Below, piece by piece: positions 21,592 to 30,885 of a stretch of 42,290 nucleotides of DNA. The DNA comes from Chara braunii (Eukaryota; Streptophyta; Charophyceae; Charales; Characeae), in assembly GCA_003427395.1 (NCBI GenBank), contig BFEA01000358.1, positions 214,242-256,531 of the forward strand. Reading direction: 5' to 3'. The notes below the pieces were generated by a model. It saw only the letters and a list, made by a program, of their open reading frames with translations. It was not told where the DNA came from and searched no databases. Within the stretch, counting starts at the first letter, position 1. Each line of letters starts with the position of its first letter. The translations under genes were made by a program, and so were the position numbers.

Positions 21592-21959
21592 GCAAAGAAA
21601 ATGTGTGTTTGCATGAGAATGGTGAGGTATGACTTTGGGTATGAGATTTTTTGCTGTTTTTTCCCCGACTTGTTTGCTTCGGTTTTGGTGTGTAGATAGG
21701 TAGAGAGATGCTTGAAATGGAGATTGATTATGCCTATTTGAGATGAAGAAAAGGATTGTCCTCTTTCTGCCTTTCGCCTGCCTGCATGTTAAAAGAACTT
21801 GTATTTTGAAATGAATAATTTCAGCAGGTATCGTGAAAGAAACTCGTCAATAATACTCAATATAATGAATCCTCGGCTTCGAGAATCTCTTCCATTGATG
21901 GAAAGGCAATGGGGATAGCGACATAGCTAGACCAGCCTTTTTGGTGAAACCAATGTTTA
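21592..21959. other. Noncoding, nothing recognised
   Basis: Plain sequence between the PLE 5' repeats and the first structured mini-element. Confidence 0.4.
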
Positions 21960-21975
21960 AGTTTGTGACTTCTAC

Positions 21976-22080
21976 CAATGGGACGCTGGGCCCGGTTCCC
22001 AGCACGTGTTGCTCCCCACGAATAGATCGGAGCAATTGCCCCCCCCCCCCCCCCCCCCCCCCCAAAAGGAAGGAAAATAA
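21976..22080 (+). mobile_element. Structured mini-retroelement, copy 1 (with target duplication)
   Basis: The head GGGACGCTGGGCCCGGTTCC starts at 21980 and forms GCTGGG-(CCCGGTT)-CCCAGC (21985-22003). It is followed by GCTCCCCACGAATAGATCGG, then a 25-base C run (22039-22063) and an A-rich tail. A 15-bp duplication GTTTGTGAYTTCTAC (one mismatch) flanks it at 21961-21975 and 22082-22096, which defines the inserted unit. It is noncoding. Confidence 0.8.
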
Positions 22081-22456
22081 AGTTTGTGATTTCTACTACC
22101 GTTAGACTGCAAGGACCTCCTAATGTGTTCATCCCATCTGACCTTCAACGAACGTGTAGTAGAACCAAACAACGTATGTCACCTTATACCACTGGGAAAT
22201 TAACAATTTAACACATACACACATGGCCCACCCCATTCACACACATCGATGATTGATACCATTTTCAGAGAATTCTCCCAACAGCTAACAAATTTCTCTG
22301 CCCACTGCAGCTGTCCATAGCATGCCAGTGTCAGAAAATAAAAAAACACATACAGACATTGATCTTAGCTGCACTCATGCCCTTCCACCCTTCATCTCTT
22401 CGCTGTGCTCTTAACTGATCTAAGCGGATCCAGGTAGAAGGCAGATTGACAGACTG

Positions 22457-22690
22457 TCAAGAGGGTTTCTCCTCTTGGGATTCCTCCTCGGATTGCTTCT
22501 CATCTTCATCCTCGCCGTACGCATCTTTAGCCCGCAGCTTGAGCAACACAGCAGTGGTAATCTTGTTGTTGACGTACTTGATGTGGTCTTTCTTGCAGAT
22601 TTCTTAATCAGATTCTCGTGTTTGGTCATGGCCATGAGTTCTTCAATCAAGTCTTCAATGTACTTCTTCCTTCATCCTCGCTGTACGCCT
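22457..22690 (-). pseudogene. Small unknown coding remnant (acidic C-terminus)
   Basis: Minus strand: KKYIEDLIEELMAMTKHENL then, after a one-base shift near 22598, CKKDHIKYVNNKITTAVLLK, LRAKDAYGEDED and an acidic EEESQEEKPS end at TGA (complement 22457-22459). The composition looks like a real protein tail. The segment encoding RAKDAYGEDED (22500-22532) recurs in altered form at 22667-22700 (AKEAYSEDEG), so part is duplicated. I do not recognise the family. It may be a processed-gene fragment. Confidence 0.35.
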
Positions 22691-22700
22691 CTTTCGCCCA

Positions 22701-22777
22701 CGGCTGGGCCCGTTTCCCAGCATGTGAAGCTCCCCACAAATAGATTGGAGCAATTTCCAGAAGAAAAAAAAAGAAAG
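22701..22777 (+). mobile_element. Structured mini-retroelement, copy 2
   Basis: GCTGGGCCCGTTTCCCAGC hairpin, GAAGCTCCCCACAAATAGATTGGAGC, then an A-rich tail. No clear target duplication. Confidence 0.7.
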
Positions 22778-22804
22778 ACGAAAACAACGAGTTCCATAAG
22801 AGAG

Positions 22805-22872
22805 GTAGAAAGCTATGCTTGCAGGAGTCCCCTGTATAGCCTTACGAGTAGTGGTAGGTAGGTAGTGAAAGA
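22805..22872 (+). repeat. TATGCTTGCAGG repeat, copy 1
   Basis: The block AGCTATGCTTGCAGGAGTCC ..CTGTATAGCCTTA..GGTAGGTAGTGAAAG recurs at 34285-34350. Its nature is unknown. Confidence 0.6.
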
Positions 22873-23618
22873 TAAAAAAGATATGTTCCATGACATACCA
22901 GAACGCCAGTTAAAAATATGTGAGGTGAGAGGAAAACATACGGCTGTCCCCCAATGAGGAGAAGGCAGCATTAAAAAAAAAAACTCGAATTCCCTGGGGC
23001 CAGTCAGCTGGAGCATGGTCCCATTAGCAGTCGGGTAGCAGTGTGGCCGATCCAGTGTGACAGTGTGTGGCGGCGGCCTGGCAGGTTCATTATGAATGTC
23101 TGGGCTCAGAAAACAGGAGAAGGCAAAAAAAAAAACAAAAAAAAACAGAGACCTCCTAGCGGAAATCACGGGAGAGTGGTTGCCAGCCATCAGATCACAA
23201 ATGATCTGATGGTGGTGATTGCAACAACAGTGAACAAAGTAACTGCCACATTTTTTCTGGAATAAACTCGACTTCTGTGAGCAGTGATCATGACGCGCTC
23301 CATACAGATACTCCACCCAATGAGATATTTGCACAACAGCAAGCAAAATACTGAAAATCTTCTATGCAGTGGGCCTATGGCCGATCCCACCCTCTTTTGG
23401 GATTGGCCATACACCCAACGGGTGGAAAAGATTTTGGCGGGAAGTTTCCTTTGCACCGGCGGATTTGCGTCACTCAACTGCCAACAAAGATCTACTTCCT
23501 TTTTCGGGTAATACACGTAAGATACTGACCATGGGATCACAATTACTGCACTGCAGGATTTGCGTCACTCAACTGCCACGCAAACTCTTTTCTATCCTAC
23601 CCCGTTGCTAGTCGGACC
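22873..23618. other. Noncoding with a perfect hairpin and a direct repeat
   Basis: CCATCAGATCA-CAAA-TGATCTGATGG is a perfect 11-bp stem-loop at 23187-23212. A 23-base exact repeat beginning GGATTTGCGTCACTCAACTG occurs at 23461 and 23556. No gene was recognised. Confidence 0.5.
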
Positions 23619-23632
23619 ATGCTCCTGTCGAT

Positions 23633-24105
23633 TTTTTTTTATTTTTTATTTTTTTCAAGGCTAATTCTTTAAGCCCAACCAATTCAATTACCTGTCAAAT
23701 CTGGACAGGACGGCCTTTCAGGCCTTTTTTATTGTCATTATAGTATTACGGGGAACCCCGTAGCAGCCACATCCGTGCTCAAGCCTCCAACGAGGGAACA
23801 TGCGGGAGCTGCACCCACCAGCAGGTGCGATACCTGCTACAGCAGGTGGGCGATACTGGCCAGGGGTCAGCCGGTGGCATCAGGACCGAGCTTCTTCGAT
23901 GGGCCAGTCACTGTGCCTCCCCTCCGGTCCCCTCCCCCTATGAACATCAGCAGTCTCTGCTCAATGCCACTTGGGTGGACCAACGGCATATCTCTAGGTG
24001 GCGGGCACCAAGCTTGCCCAGGAAGGTACATGAGGCCATTGGGGATTGAACCCAAGACCTCCTGAATGCCACTTGCGTGCCTTACCAACTGAACTAGGCC
24101 GCTGG
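23633..24105 (-). mobile_element. Full-length tRNA-derived SINE with 14-bp target duplication
   Basis: On the minus strand the element begins CCAGCGGCCTAGTTCAGTTG. It has an A box (TAGTTCAGTTGGTAAGGC) and a B box (GGTTCAATCCCC at about 24043-24054), a body of about 400 bp, and an A-rich tail (T-rich at 23633-23656 on plus). The duplication ATGCTCCTGTCGAT lies at 23619-23632 and 24106-24119. The A/B boxes indicate RNA polymerase III transcription, and mobilisation by a LINE is expected. Related copies are at 34421 and 37852. Confidence 0.88.
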
Positions 24106-24221
24106 ATGCTCCTGTCGATATATCCCAAGTCTGCCACCCTTCCAAAGAAACAAAGTAAAATGAAAAAGAGAGGCAGGCCACAGCCATTTTCTCTCATTCA
24201 TCTATCCAACATTCCGTAACG

Positions 24222-24309
24222 GGGACGATGGACCCCTTTTCCTGCAGGTGTTGCTCCCCCCCAAATAATTGGAGCCATCCTAGCTGTGTGTGCTCTTATC
24301 GCCACCGTT
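24222..24309 (+). mobile_element. Structured mini-retroelement, copy 3 (degraded)
   Basis: GGGACGATGGACCCC..TGTTGCTCCCCCCAAATAATTGG AGCC, then the 3' motif TGTGCTCTTATCGCCACC. The stems are partly lost. No tail. Confidence 0.6.
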
Positions 24310-24534
24310 AGCATACCTGCCTGATGTTAACAAATAATAATGATCATAAATAGATTAGCTGGCATTAAGCATGCATACGAGGACCAAGTCAGAGTTTTGA
24401 ACGCTCTTCCCTCCAGTCGTGAGTCCCTACACCATCTCTCTCTACAACCTGCATGATTCGTTGATTCGGGTGGTAGGCCCCATATCATTTTTTTTAATTT
24501 TTTTTTTCTTCTTGTTTTTTCCCCCCATGAACAT
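24310..24534. other. Noncoding, ends in T/C-rich tail sequence
   Basis: Nothing was recognised until the T-rich stretch at 24487-24528, which reads on the minus strand as a CATGGGGGG-A-rich tail like that of copy 11 at 35850. Confidence 0.4.
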
Positions 24535-24593
24535 CCCCTTGGGTGGTGTGCAGGCAGTGTCTGTAATAGCTTACCTGCGTCAGCCCAAGGGGG
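24535..24593. repeat. Nested hairpin repeat, copy 1
   Basis: CCCCTTGGG / CCCAAGGGG outer stem with inner GCAGG / CCTGC. A homologue is at 38421-38476. Confidence 0.65.
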
Positions 24594-24886
24594 TAGGCCA
24601 TGTGTCCTTTTTTTTTTCCCTTTTTTTTTCTGTTGGAATGACAGCCCTTTGGCAAGCCCACTCACAGTGTAATCACAAATGTGCGTTGAGTGCGTCCCAG
24701 GCCACTCCCACTCACAGTGTGATCACAATGTTATCATAGATGTGCGAAGGTACCCCTAAGCCAAGGTTTACGGGTCCTGGGTTCATAGACGTACAAACCT
24801 TTGCCAAGGTACACCTAGCACCCGCACTGTCGGCAGGCCACTCCAGCACTCCCAACTTTTGTTTTTTTTTGGAAATAATGGCAAGG

Positions 24887-24990
24887 CCTGGGTGCTCAGC
24901 GGGACAGGGTGATAAGAGCATTCCCCTGAAGTTGGGTCCCTGTGTTTAAGGCTCCATCTATTGGTGGGGACCTGCACCTGCACTCTGTAC
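24887..24990 (+). mobile_element. tRNA-like SINE fragment joined to mini-element sequence
   Basis: GGGTGCTCAGCGGGACAGGG then GATAAGAGC resembles an A box, and TGTGTTTAAGGCTC a B box with one mismatch. It runs directly into GGCTCCATCTATTGGTGGGG and CCTGCACCTGC, the reverse complement of the structured mini-element head. It is either a composite or an independent insertion. Confidence 0.45.
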
Positions 24991-25057
24991 ATTCCATGTG
25001 GTCATTCCTTTGAGCTGAGAGAACCTAGCGCCTGGTAATTGTGGATCAAATGCTTGG

Positions 25058-25059
25058 AG

Positions 25060-25090
<31 letters not shown>
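25058..25090. repeat. Poly(A) run
   Basis: About 31 A residues, duplicated context on both sides (GCTTGGAG precedes and follows), suggesting a short tail-type insertion. Confidence 0.6.
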
Positions 25091-25093
<3 letters not shown>

Positions 25094-25204
25094 TGGAGCC
25101 TACAGAGGACAGAGCCTTGTGTCGTTATTGTGGACTTTATACACTTTGCGTGGCAGAGGTAAATCAGAGAACCTTGTAAACCAGTCCTCGTTTTTTGTTT
25201 TAAT

Positions 25205-25345
25205 AAAGCCGAGGTTGTTGTAGAGGCCAGGTACCAGACACAAGGTGGTTGCTCCACCAGCTAGCCATGGGTTGTCCAGACAATCGTTCAATTTGTGAGA
25301 TGGCCTCCCCGACCCATCTTCTAATCATTCTCCCAGCGCATCCAG
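25205..25345 (-). repeat. R2 repeat family, copy 1 (partial)
   Basis: Shares GTTGTAGAGGCCAGGTACCA and CCATGGGTTGTCC with 26045-26158 and 36031-36120. Confidence 0.55.
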
Positions 25346-25440
25346 TTGTTGATCTTGATGGTGTTCCTTACTTTAACGTCACCTGCCAGGCTAAGGGAAT
25401 GGCTTCCTCTAGTTGCCCCAATTTTTCATCTATTTGGAAA

Positions 25441-25690
25441 GAAGAAGAAGAAGAAGAAAACCAGAACCTTAGGGTTCTGGCTAAAGGGACGATGAGCCCG
25501 GTTCTCAGCACGTGATGCTCCCCACGAGATTGGAGCTTTTGTCCCAAAAACAAAAAGGGTTCTGGTATCCATTCTGGGGAGCAGCAGTCCGGTTCCCGCA
25601 AGGTCCTCCCCATTATGGCTGGGAGGCCCGAGTGTTCGGCGTTGATTACTTCCTTTAGGAAGGATTTGCCACCCCTCACCCCTGCCTAAG
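25441..25690 (-). repeat. R3 repeat family, copy 1, split by a mini-element
   Basis: On plus: a (GAA)n stretch, CCAGAACCTTAGGGTTCTGG palindrome, then the inserted mini-element 25481-25556, then CATTCTGGGGAGCAGCAGTC, TTATGGCTGGGAGGCCCGAG and CCCCTCACCCCTGCCTAA. Matches 26187-26373. Confidence 0.65.
25481..25556 (+). mobile_element. Structured mini-retroelement, copy 4 (with target duplication)
   Basis: GGGACGATGAGCCCGGTTCT CAGC starts at 25486 with the stem TGAG-(CCCGGTT)-CTCA (25493-25507), followed by GATGCTCCCCACGAGATTGG AGC and an A-rich tail. GGGTTCTGG at 25472-25480 and 25557-25565 flanks it and splits an R3 copy, so the unit inserted is only about 76 bp. Confidence 0.8.
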
Positions 25691-25798
25691 TTACAGCTGC
25701 TGTTTCAGGTGTATTGCTGCTCGCCATTCTTCCGTCTCCTAATCCCCTCTGGCTACACAGTGCACCCATGTAATTGTTTGCTGTTCTCTTGTACAGGT

Positions 25799-25946
25799 AT
25801 GCTGGACCTGGTTTCCAGCAGGAGCAGCTCCCCACCAATGGAATGGAGCCATCAATCTGTGGGGTTGTGATGCAGTGTCTGCTCCTATCAGCACTCCCAA
25901 CACACTAGCACCCGATGTCGTTAAAAAAAAAAAAAAAAAAAAAAAA
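25799..25946 (+). mobile_element. Structured mini-retroelement, copy 5 (long form, poly(A))
   Basis: TGCTGGA-(CCTGGTT)-TCCAGCA stem, GCAGCTCCCCACCAATGG, then the 3' motif GTGTCTGCTCCTATCAGCAC and a poly(A) tail at 25922-25946. Confidence 0.75.
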
Positions 25947-26044
25947 GGATACCTTTTCTGACCCACGTCAGTTAGGGTCACTGTCTTGCTGTGCTAGTCT
26001 ATCGGACTCTATACCCCTTTTTATTTCTTTTTTTTTTTCATAAA

Positions 26045-26155
26045 AAGTCCAGGGTGTTGTAGAGGCCAGTTACTAGGCCCACGGTGATTATCGGGTGCGG
26101 TCAGCCATGGTTGTCCTGAGAAGACCACCTGCCATCCCATCCTCGCGTCAATACT

Positions 26156-26158
<3 letters not shown>
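26045..26158 (-). repeat. R2 repeat family, copy 2 (first part)
   Basis: AGTCCAGGGTGTTGTAGAGG followed by CCATGG and CCTCGCGTCAATACTCCT. It is interrupted at 26159 and resumes near 26425 (CTACCTCAGTGTGATCAGCA to 26620). The uninterrupted arrangement is at 36031-36330. Confidence 0.65.
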
Positions 26159-26186
<28 letters not shown>

Positions 26187-26420
26187 CANAACCTCGCGGT
26201 TCTGGCTCCTGCCATTCTGGGGAGCAACAGTCCGGTTCCTATTCCACCAGCAAGTCAATATGAAATACATTAGAAACTCACACACGCTCCTCCCCATTAT
26301 GGCTGGGAGGCCCGAGTGGGCGGCATTGATTACTTCCGTGTGGAAGGATGCACCCCCCCTCACCCCTGCCTAATTTAGCCTGCATTGCTTATTCTGGCTG
26401 ACCCTTGCTGGACCTCTTGG
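26159..26420 (-). mobile_element. R3 element inserted in R2 (poly(A) tail, contains N)
   Basis: On plus it starts with T26-27 (26158-26186), then the hairpin CANAACC-TCGC-GGTTCTG, then a body matching 25566-25690 (TTATGGCTGGGAGGCCCGAG). Copy 36031-36330 lacks it and serves as the empty site. The unknown base N is at 26190. Confidence 0.6.
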
Positions 26421-26640
26421 CTGCCGCTATTATCCTACCTCAGTGTGATCAGCACTCAGGACCATTACCCTGCCACTGCAGTATGGAGGGCAACTTGGAC
26501 CGAACAGCAGTGACAGGCACCAAAGCTGGCCATGACCCAGCCCTGGTGGACGCAGAATCAAACGAGCCTTGTCGTACAGGAACTGTGGACGCCAGGCTCA
26601 AGCAATCTTCCTCTAAGTCCTAATGAGAGGGTCTGCCAGA
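26421..26640 (-). repeat. R2 repeat family, copy 2 (second part)
   Basis: AGCACTCAGGACCATTACCC, GCAACTTGGACCGAACAGCA, CCCAGCCCTGGTGGA and CAGGAACT..GGACGCCAG match 36185-36335. Confidence 0.65.
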
Positions 26641-26754
26641 TAAGCACGCACAGACCCCAGGATGAGGCAACCTGGCGCTCAACCAGTAACTCACGTCCTT
26701 TACTCGCCCACACACAGTCTCTATCTTCCTGACATAGAATATCAAACTTCGACT

Positions 26755-26815
26755 GCATCACCATCATCATCATCATCATCATCATCATCTCCAGCATCAT
26801 CAACATCATCGTTAT
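26755..26815. repeat. (CAT)n microsatellite
   Basis: CATCATCATCATCATCATCA and interrupted flanks. The Asp-rich and Ser-rich frames across it are artefacts. Confidence 0.9.
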
Positions 26816-26844
26816 CACTTTTAGTATCATCAGTAGTCTCATGA

Positions 26845-26922
26845 GGGACGCTGGGCCCGGTTCCTAGCAAGTGTTGTTCCATAATCAGAATATTGTATCT
26901 CAGGGGACGCTGGACCCTTTTT
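26845..26922 (+). mobile_element. Two mini-element heads directly before LINE B
   Basis: GGGACGCTGGGCCCGGTTCC at 26845 (copy 6) and a second head GGGACGCTGGACCC at 26904, which ends in TTTTT where recognisable LINE B coding begins (about 26916-26922). This suggests a 5' chimera or two adjacent insertions. Confidence 0.6.
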
Positions 26923-28697
26923 AGCCTGGCTTCCCTAAGAGCACACCACACCACCATCGAGGCCCTTTTGGACCCTGTGACCGACGAATTGGCTACCAAC
27001 ACAGCACATTGCGTAAGGATCGGTCGATCCTTTTACAAAAATCTATTTTCCTCCCACATCTCCCAACGGCAGGGGGCAGACCGACTAAGCGAGCTGGAGG
27101 ACTTCCTACGCCCGATGGAGAGTCATCTTTCCTCGATACAGAAGGACCATTTGGACCGTCAGGTCACCAAAGAGGAAATTTGGACGGCACTTATGCAAAT
27201 GGAGGAAGAGAAAACCCTAGGCTTAGACGGCTTCCCCAAGGAATTTTTGGAGGCCCTGTGGCCTCTCCTGAGTGAAGACTTGATGGAATTCTACAGGGCG
27301 GTATGGGATTCCGGAAAGTTGGGGGAATTAGTGGGACAAGGGGTATTAACATTACTCCACAAAAAAGGGGACAAATGATTATCTGAAACTACCGTCCTAT
27401 CACACTGTTGACGGTGGTTTATAAGATGTTGTCCAAAGCGTTGGCCGATCGAATGAGCGAGGTAATAAACGACATCATCCATCCGGCCCAGACGGGGTTC
27501 GTGCGTAATAGGAATATTCAAGAAAATATACTCCTAGTCAATGAGATGATTAGTTGGGCCCATCAGTCCAAAAGCAACGCCGCTCTCATCTGTATTGACT
27601 TTGAAAAAACTTATGACCATGTAGACTGGACATTCATAGATTTTTTTATTATTATTATTATTTTTATTTTTTTTTGGACATTCATAGATAAGTGTCTAGA
27701 AAAAGTGAATTTTGGTAACAACTTTCGGAGGTGGGTGCGCATTCTGCACCACAACGCAACCACGAGCGTTCAGGTAAACGGGTCTATCACCCTAGTGATA
27801 AAACTGCAACGTTTTGTTAGACAGGGGGACCCCATAGCCCCCTTTTTATTCATTATTATAATGGAAGCGTTAGCAGCTAACCTCCGAAACAGTAAAGATT
27901 TAAAGAGAATTCAGATAGCCGACATCCCTAAGGAAGTTGTTTCGGTTTGTTTGTTATTTGCAGAAAATCTCACAATCATGGTCGACGCCACGCCGTAAAG
28001 CATGGAGGTGATATACAGGCTAATGGACCTTTTCTGCAACCTCTCGGATATGACCGTTAACTGGGGGGAAAAAACGATAGGGTGGTGGCTCCACCATCAA
28101 GGGGGTTGTCCTCCGGAAGGACACCACATCACCTGGGTGGCTCCTGAATCCCCAATCCGGATTTTGGGGGTCAAGATGACAGTGCTAGGTCAATCTCTCG
28201 AGAATGATGGATGGTTGTCAGCTCCAGCGTTCGCTAAACTCTCTCAATGGAATCATCAACACATGTCACTTTTCGGTCGAGCTATGGTGATCAACAATGT
28301 GGTCTTAGCCACCCTTTGGTACAAATCGGTACTTTGGCCACTGAGCCCAGGGGCCCTAAAGATCTTGAAAAGGAAGGTGGCGGCGTACATATGGAGAGGG
28401 GATAGTGAAACCCCCCATGTTATTAGTTGGGTGGCTTGGGAATCAGTTTAAGGAGGCTTTGGTATTCTAGACCCCCTCACTCAATCCCAAACCCTTGGCT
28501 TACAATGGGTGGTACGATTGATTTTTGAGAACCCATTAGTATGGAGGTCGTTGGCGCTGACACAAATCGTCCGTCTGGTCCCCGCAGCCCCTCAATCCAT
28601 TCACCCTCTCCGATGGTTAGAAGATCGTTACTGGAGAGTGTCACGGCGGCCCGAGGAGGGGAAGGATGGAGAGATGATTTATGGCCCCGCTTGTTAA
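26916..28697 (+). pseudogene. LINE B reverse transcriptase
   Basis: 26916-27378 holds EIWTALMQMEEEKTLGLDGF and GQGVLTLLHKKGDK. After a frameshift and a TGA within I-stop-NYRPITLLTVVYKML, 27408-27998 holds IHPAQTGFVRNRNIQENILL, ICIDFEKTYDHVDW (motif A, Asp kept) and RQGDPIAPFLF (motif B). Motif C is FAEN at 27957-27968 where LINEs A and C have FADD, so both catalytic aspartates of that box are lost. The same phase continues past TAA 27998 (VNWGEKTIGWWLHHQG) and TAA 28451 to 28697. Confidence 0.85.
27642..27674 (-). mobile_element. Tail-only insertion with 15-bp target duplication
   Basis: A 33-base T-rich stretch (A-rich with TAA units on minus) is flanked by exact copies of TGGACATTCATAGAT (27627-27641 and 27675-27689). 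Insert plus duplication is 48 bp, so the LINE reading phase is kept. It looks like retrotransposition of a tail with no body. Confidence 0.85.
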
Positions 28698-30235
28698 AAA
28701 TTTGGAGGAGACTCCCCCCCTCGAATTGCCCACCCCCAAATGGGTGGGAGGAGGTGGCAAGACAACCCCTCTTCGGAAACCGCTGGATTACTAACGAACG
28801 GGGTCAGATCTTCTGCAGTTCCGATGCCCCATGGAAAGGATGGGTGAAGAATGGGGTGATTCGAGTGGGAGACCTTTGGGACAGGGAGAGGAAGGACTGG
28901 AAGGACCCGGAGAAGTTGAAGGAAAAATTGAGATACTGCCACAATGTCGAGTCAACATTTGAAGAAATAACGGAGACCCTCCCGGTAGGGTGGTGGTCTA
29001 TCCTTCGCGGAGGGCCGGTGCTGAAGGAGGGAGACTGGGTGTCCACGAAAGGGAGGATTAATAAGGTAGGTCTGATTCATCTAGTTCAGCCGAATGAAGT
29101 GTTGATTAAGTGGTACAACACAAAAGGAAACGGAGGACTGGAAGGGTGTCGGGACCCCTTCCAATGGACTCCGAAGGAGGAACTACATAGAACCATAATA
29201 TTTGGGAAAGGAGACAGGCGGCGGACCTTTCTCCTTGAGATAGTCATAGAAGATCTCCCAATAGACCCCTTGGAGTGGGTTTGGAACCCCGTCTCACGGC
29301 AAAACCCGCGACAACCTAAACCTAAAACATTGTCGGAGCTCTCAGTGAAAGCGACGTACAAAATGCTCAGAGTCAACCGATGCCTAAAAGACACGGTGAT
29401 CGACAAATGGCAGAAGCACCTCAATGTGGAGAGGCACCTTCTCACACCGATACGATGGTTCTGCGACACCTGCAAAAATTACCTCATTGCAGTGGCATAT
29501 CTTACATCGATGCCTACCTACGAATGACTGGCTAATTGATCATTCACGTTTGGAGCAACAAGGCCGTGCGCTCCGTTGGTGCTCCCGCTGCCTGTTGGGC
29601 TTCCCGACTAGAAAGAGAGCAGAGACAATTGAACACATTTTTTTGCAATGCCCAGCAACAATTTTGACCTTGAGGTGGTGGGATAGGGTGTGGCGGCAAA
29701 TGGTTCCGGGGTATCCATGGCCGAGGGATTGACGGCCTTCCTAATGGGGCACTACCCACCCTTCCAGGACTGCACCTCCGTGTCAAACATGTTTCATATG
29801 TCCCGAAGAACAATCCTGTGGGTGTTGTGGTGGCAACGTTGTGCCCTATCTTTGGACCAGGTACGGGTAGAAGGGGAAGAGAGGGTTGAACAATTCAAAA
29901 TGCACTTCCAACTGGAGCTCTCGCATAGGTGGAAGTCAACTATGCAATAGCTCGACAATTTTCATAGCCCCAAAGATATTAGGGAACGATTATTACAATT
30001 CTCTAGGGAATGGTTGGGCGGAGACCAGGAGGGATGGGTAGCGGAAGTGTGCTGGTCAGGGGATTGGGAAGGACAGGAAGGAAGGGAGGGCATCCAGAGA
30101 GAGGAAGTCCCAAGGGACTACCGTCTGAGATTCAAGGAGTGGCTGCTGATAGATTCAAGTATCCCCATGAGGCCCGCAGAGGAGTTTCCGGACCCATTCC
30201 CCCCCCACCCATGGCCCCTGGAAATACGTCCATGA
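28541..30235 (+). pseudogene. LINE B ORF2 C-terminal region with zf-RVT-like knuckle
   Basis: True homology starts near 28660 after a frameshift. It shows RQPLFGNRWITNERGQIF, VIRVGDLWDRERKDW, LPVGWWSILRGGP and SVKATYKML. After a shift near 29470, SLQWHILHRCLPTNDWLIDH leads to WCSRC and EHIFLQC, a complete Cys-x2-Cys..His-x4-Cys knuckle. After another shift, a Trp-rich helix region (TILWVLWWQR) is followed by TAG 29948-29950 and continues in phase to 30235. The role of the knuckle in LINEs is thought to be RNA or DNA binding. Confidence 0.8.
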
Positions 30236-30772
30236 CACAGTCTTTCAGAACCCGATCTGCTGTTTATTTTGTTTTTCCTGCCTGTGACTAGCATTCTGAC
30301 ACAGTAGGGACGGATGGCAGTTGGGTACACCCGGCAGAGGGCAGTATGGTGGCAAGGGACTGTTCGAGGAAGGGCAGGGTGATGGAAGGAAGCCCCACCG
30401 GTGCCCCCCAGTGGCTCCTCCCGAACCCCTGACCAGACAAAGGCTTGAAGAAGGAGAAGGGGATCAGCTGGACTCCAGATAAATCAATGCTGGCAGGCGC
30501 CTTCCAGTCACATTATCCTGTTACTCACCTATGTATCTTAGGTATCCTCTTGCATAACAGGTTTTGGTGGATACTGTTAGAGAGCCTTACACAACCAGTT
30601 CAGCTAAGTTTTTGGAATCCAGAGCAGTCAATGCTGGCAGGGGTTTTCCAGTTATTTTTCCAGTCTTTTTTCAATGACCTACTCAGTCAATCGCTTGGAA
30701 TCCAGGGTAATCAATGTTGGCATGTTTACCCTATATTGTTTCGCTGATGTTCTCTGATTACAATCTGTATAT
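30236..30772. other. Noncoding with a repeated CAATGCTGGCAGG phrase
   Basis: CAATGCTGGCAGG(C/G) with CTTCCAGT..or TTTCCAGTTATT and related CAATGTTGGCATG occur three times (30485, 30628, 30711), a degenerate repeat of variable spacing. No gene. Confidence 0.45.
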
Positions 30773-30885
30773 GGGATGTTGGACCCGTTTTCCAGCACAT
30801 GATGCTCCCCACCAATAGATGGAGCCTCTCCCCGGGTGGTAGTGGTGTCTGCTCTTATCAGCACCACTATCACCGGTGGGGGTGT

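Larger units (their letters stand above)
26916..30235 (+). mobile_element. LINE B: 5'-truncated, decayed L1-type retrotransposon
   Basis: Starts within the ORF2 linker (SLASLRAHHTTIEALLDPV, matching FFSLARTHFKRTTIEALYEP of LINE C), so the endonuclease is missing, as is common for LINE copies that stop early during reverse transcription. It continues through RT, the DLWD region and a zf-RVT knuckle to a stop at 30233-30235. The coding stretch has at least four frameshifts and in-frame stops at 27998, 28451 and 29950. No obvious poly(A) tail follows 30235. Confidence 0.88.

Noticed and set aside
23485-23555. 71-bp insertion flanked by a 23-base exact repeat
   Set aside because: The repeat is too long for a usual target duplication and the insert has no tail or inverted ends; it is noted only as a direct repeat.
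26742-27002. Asp-rich protein frame
   Set aside because: Produced by the (CAT)n microsatellite and LINE B antisense.
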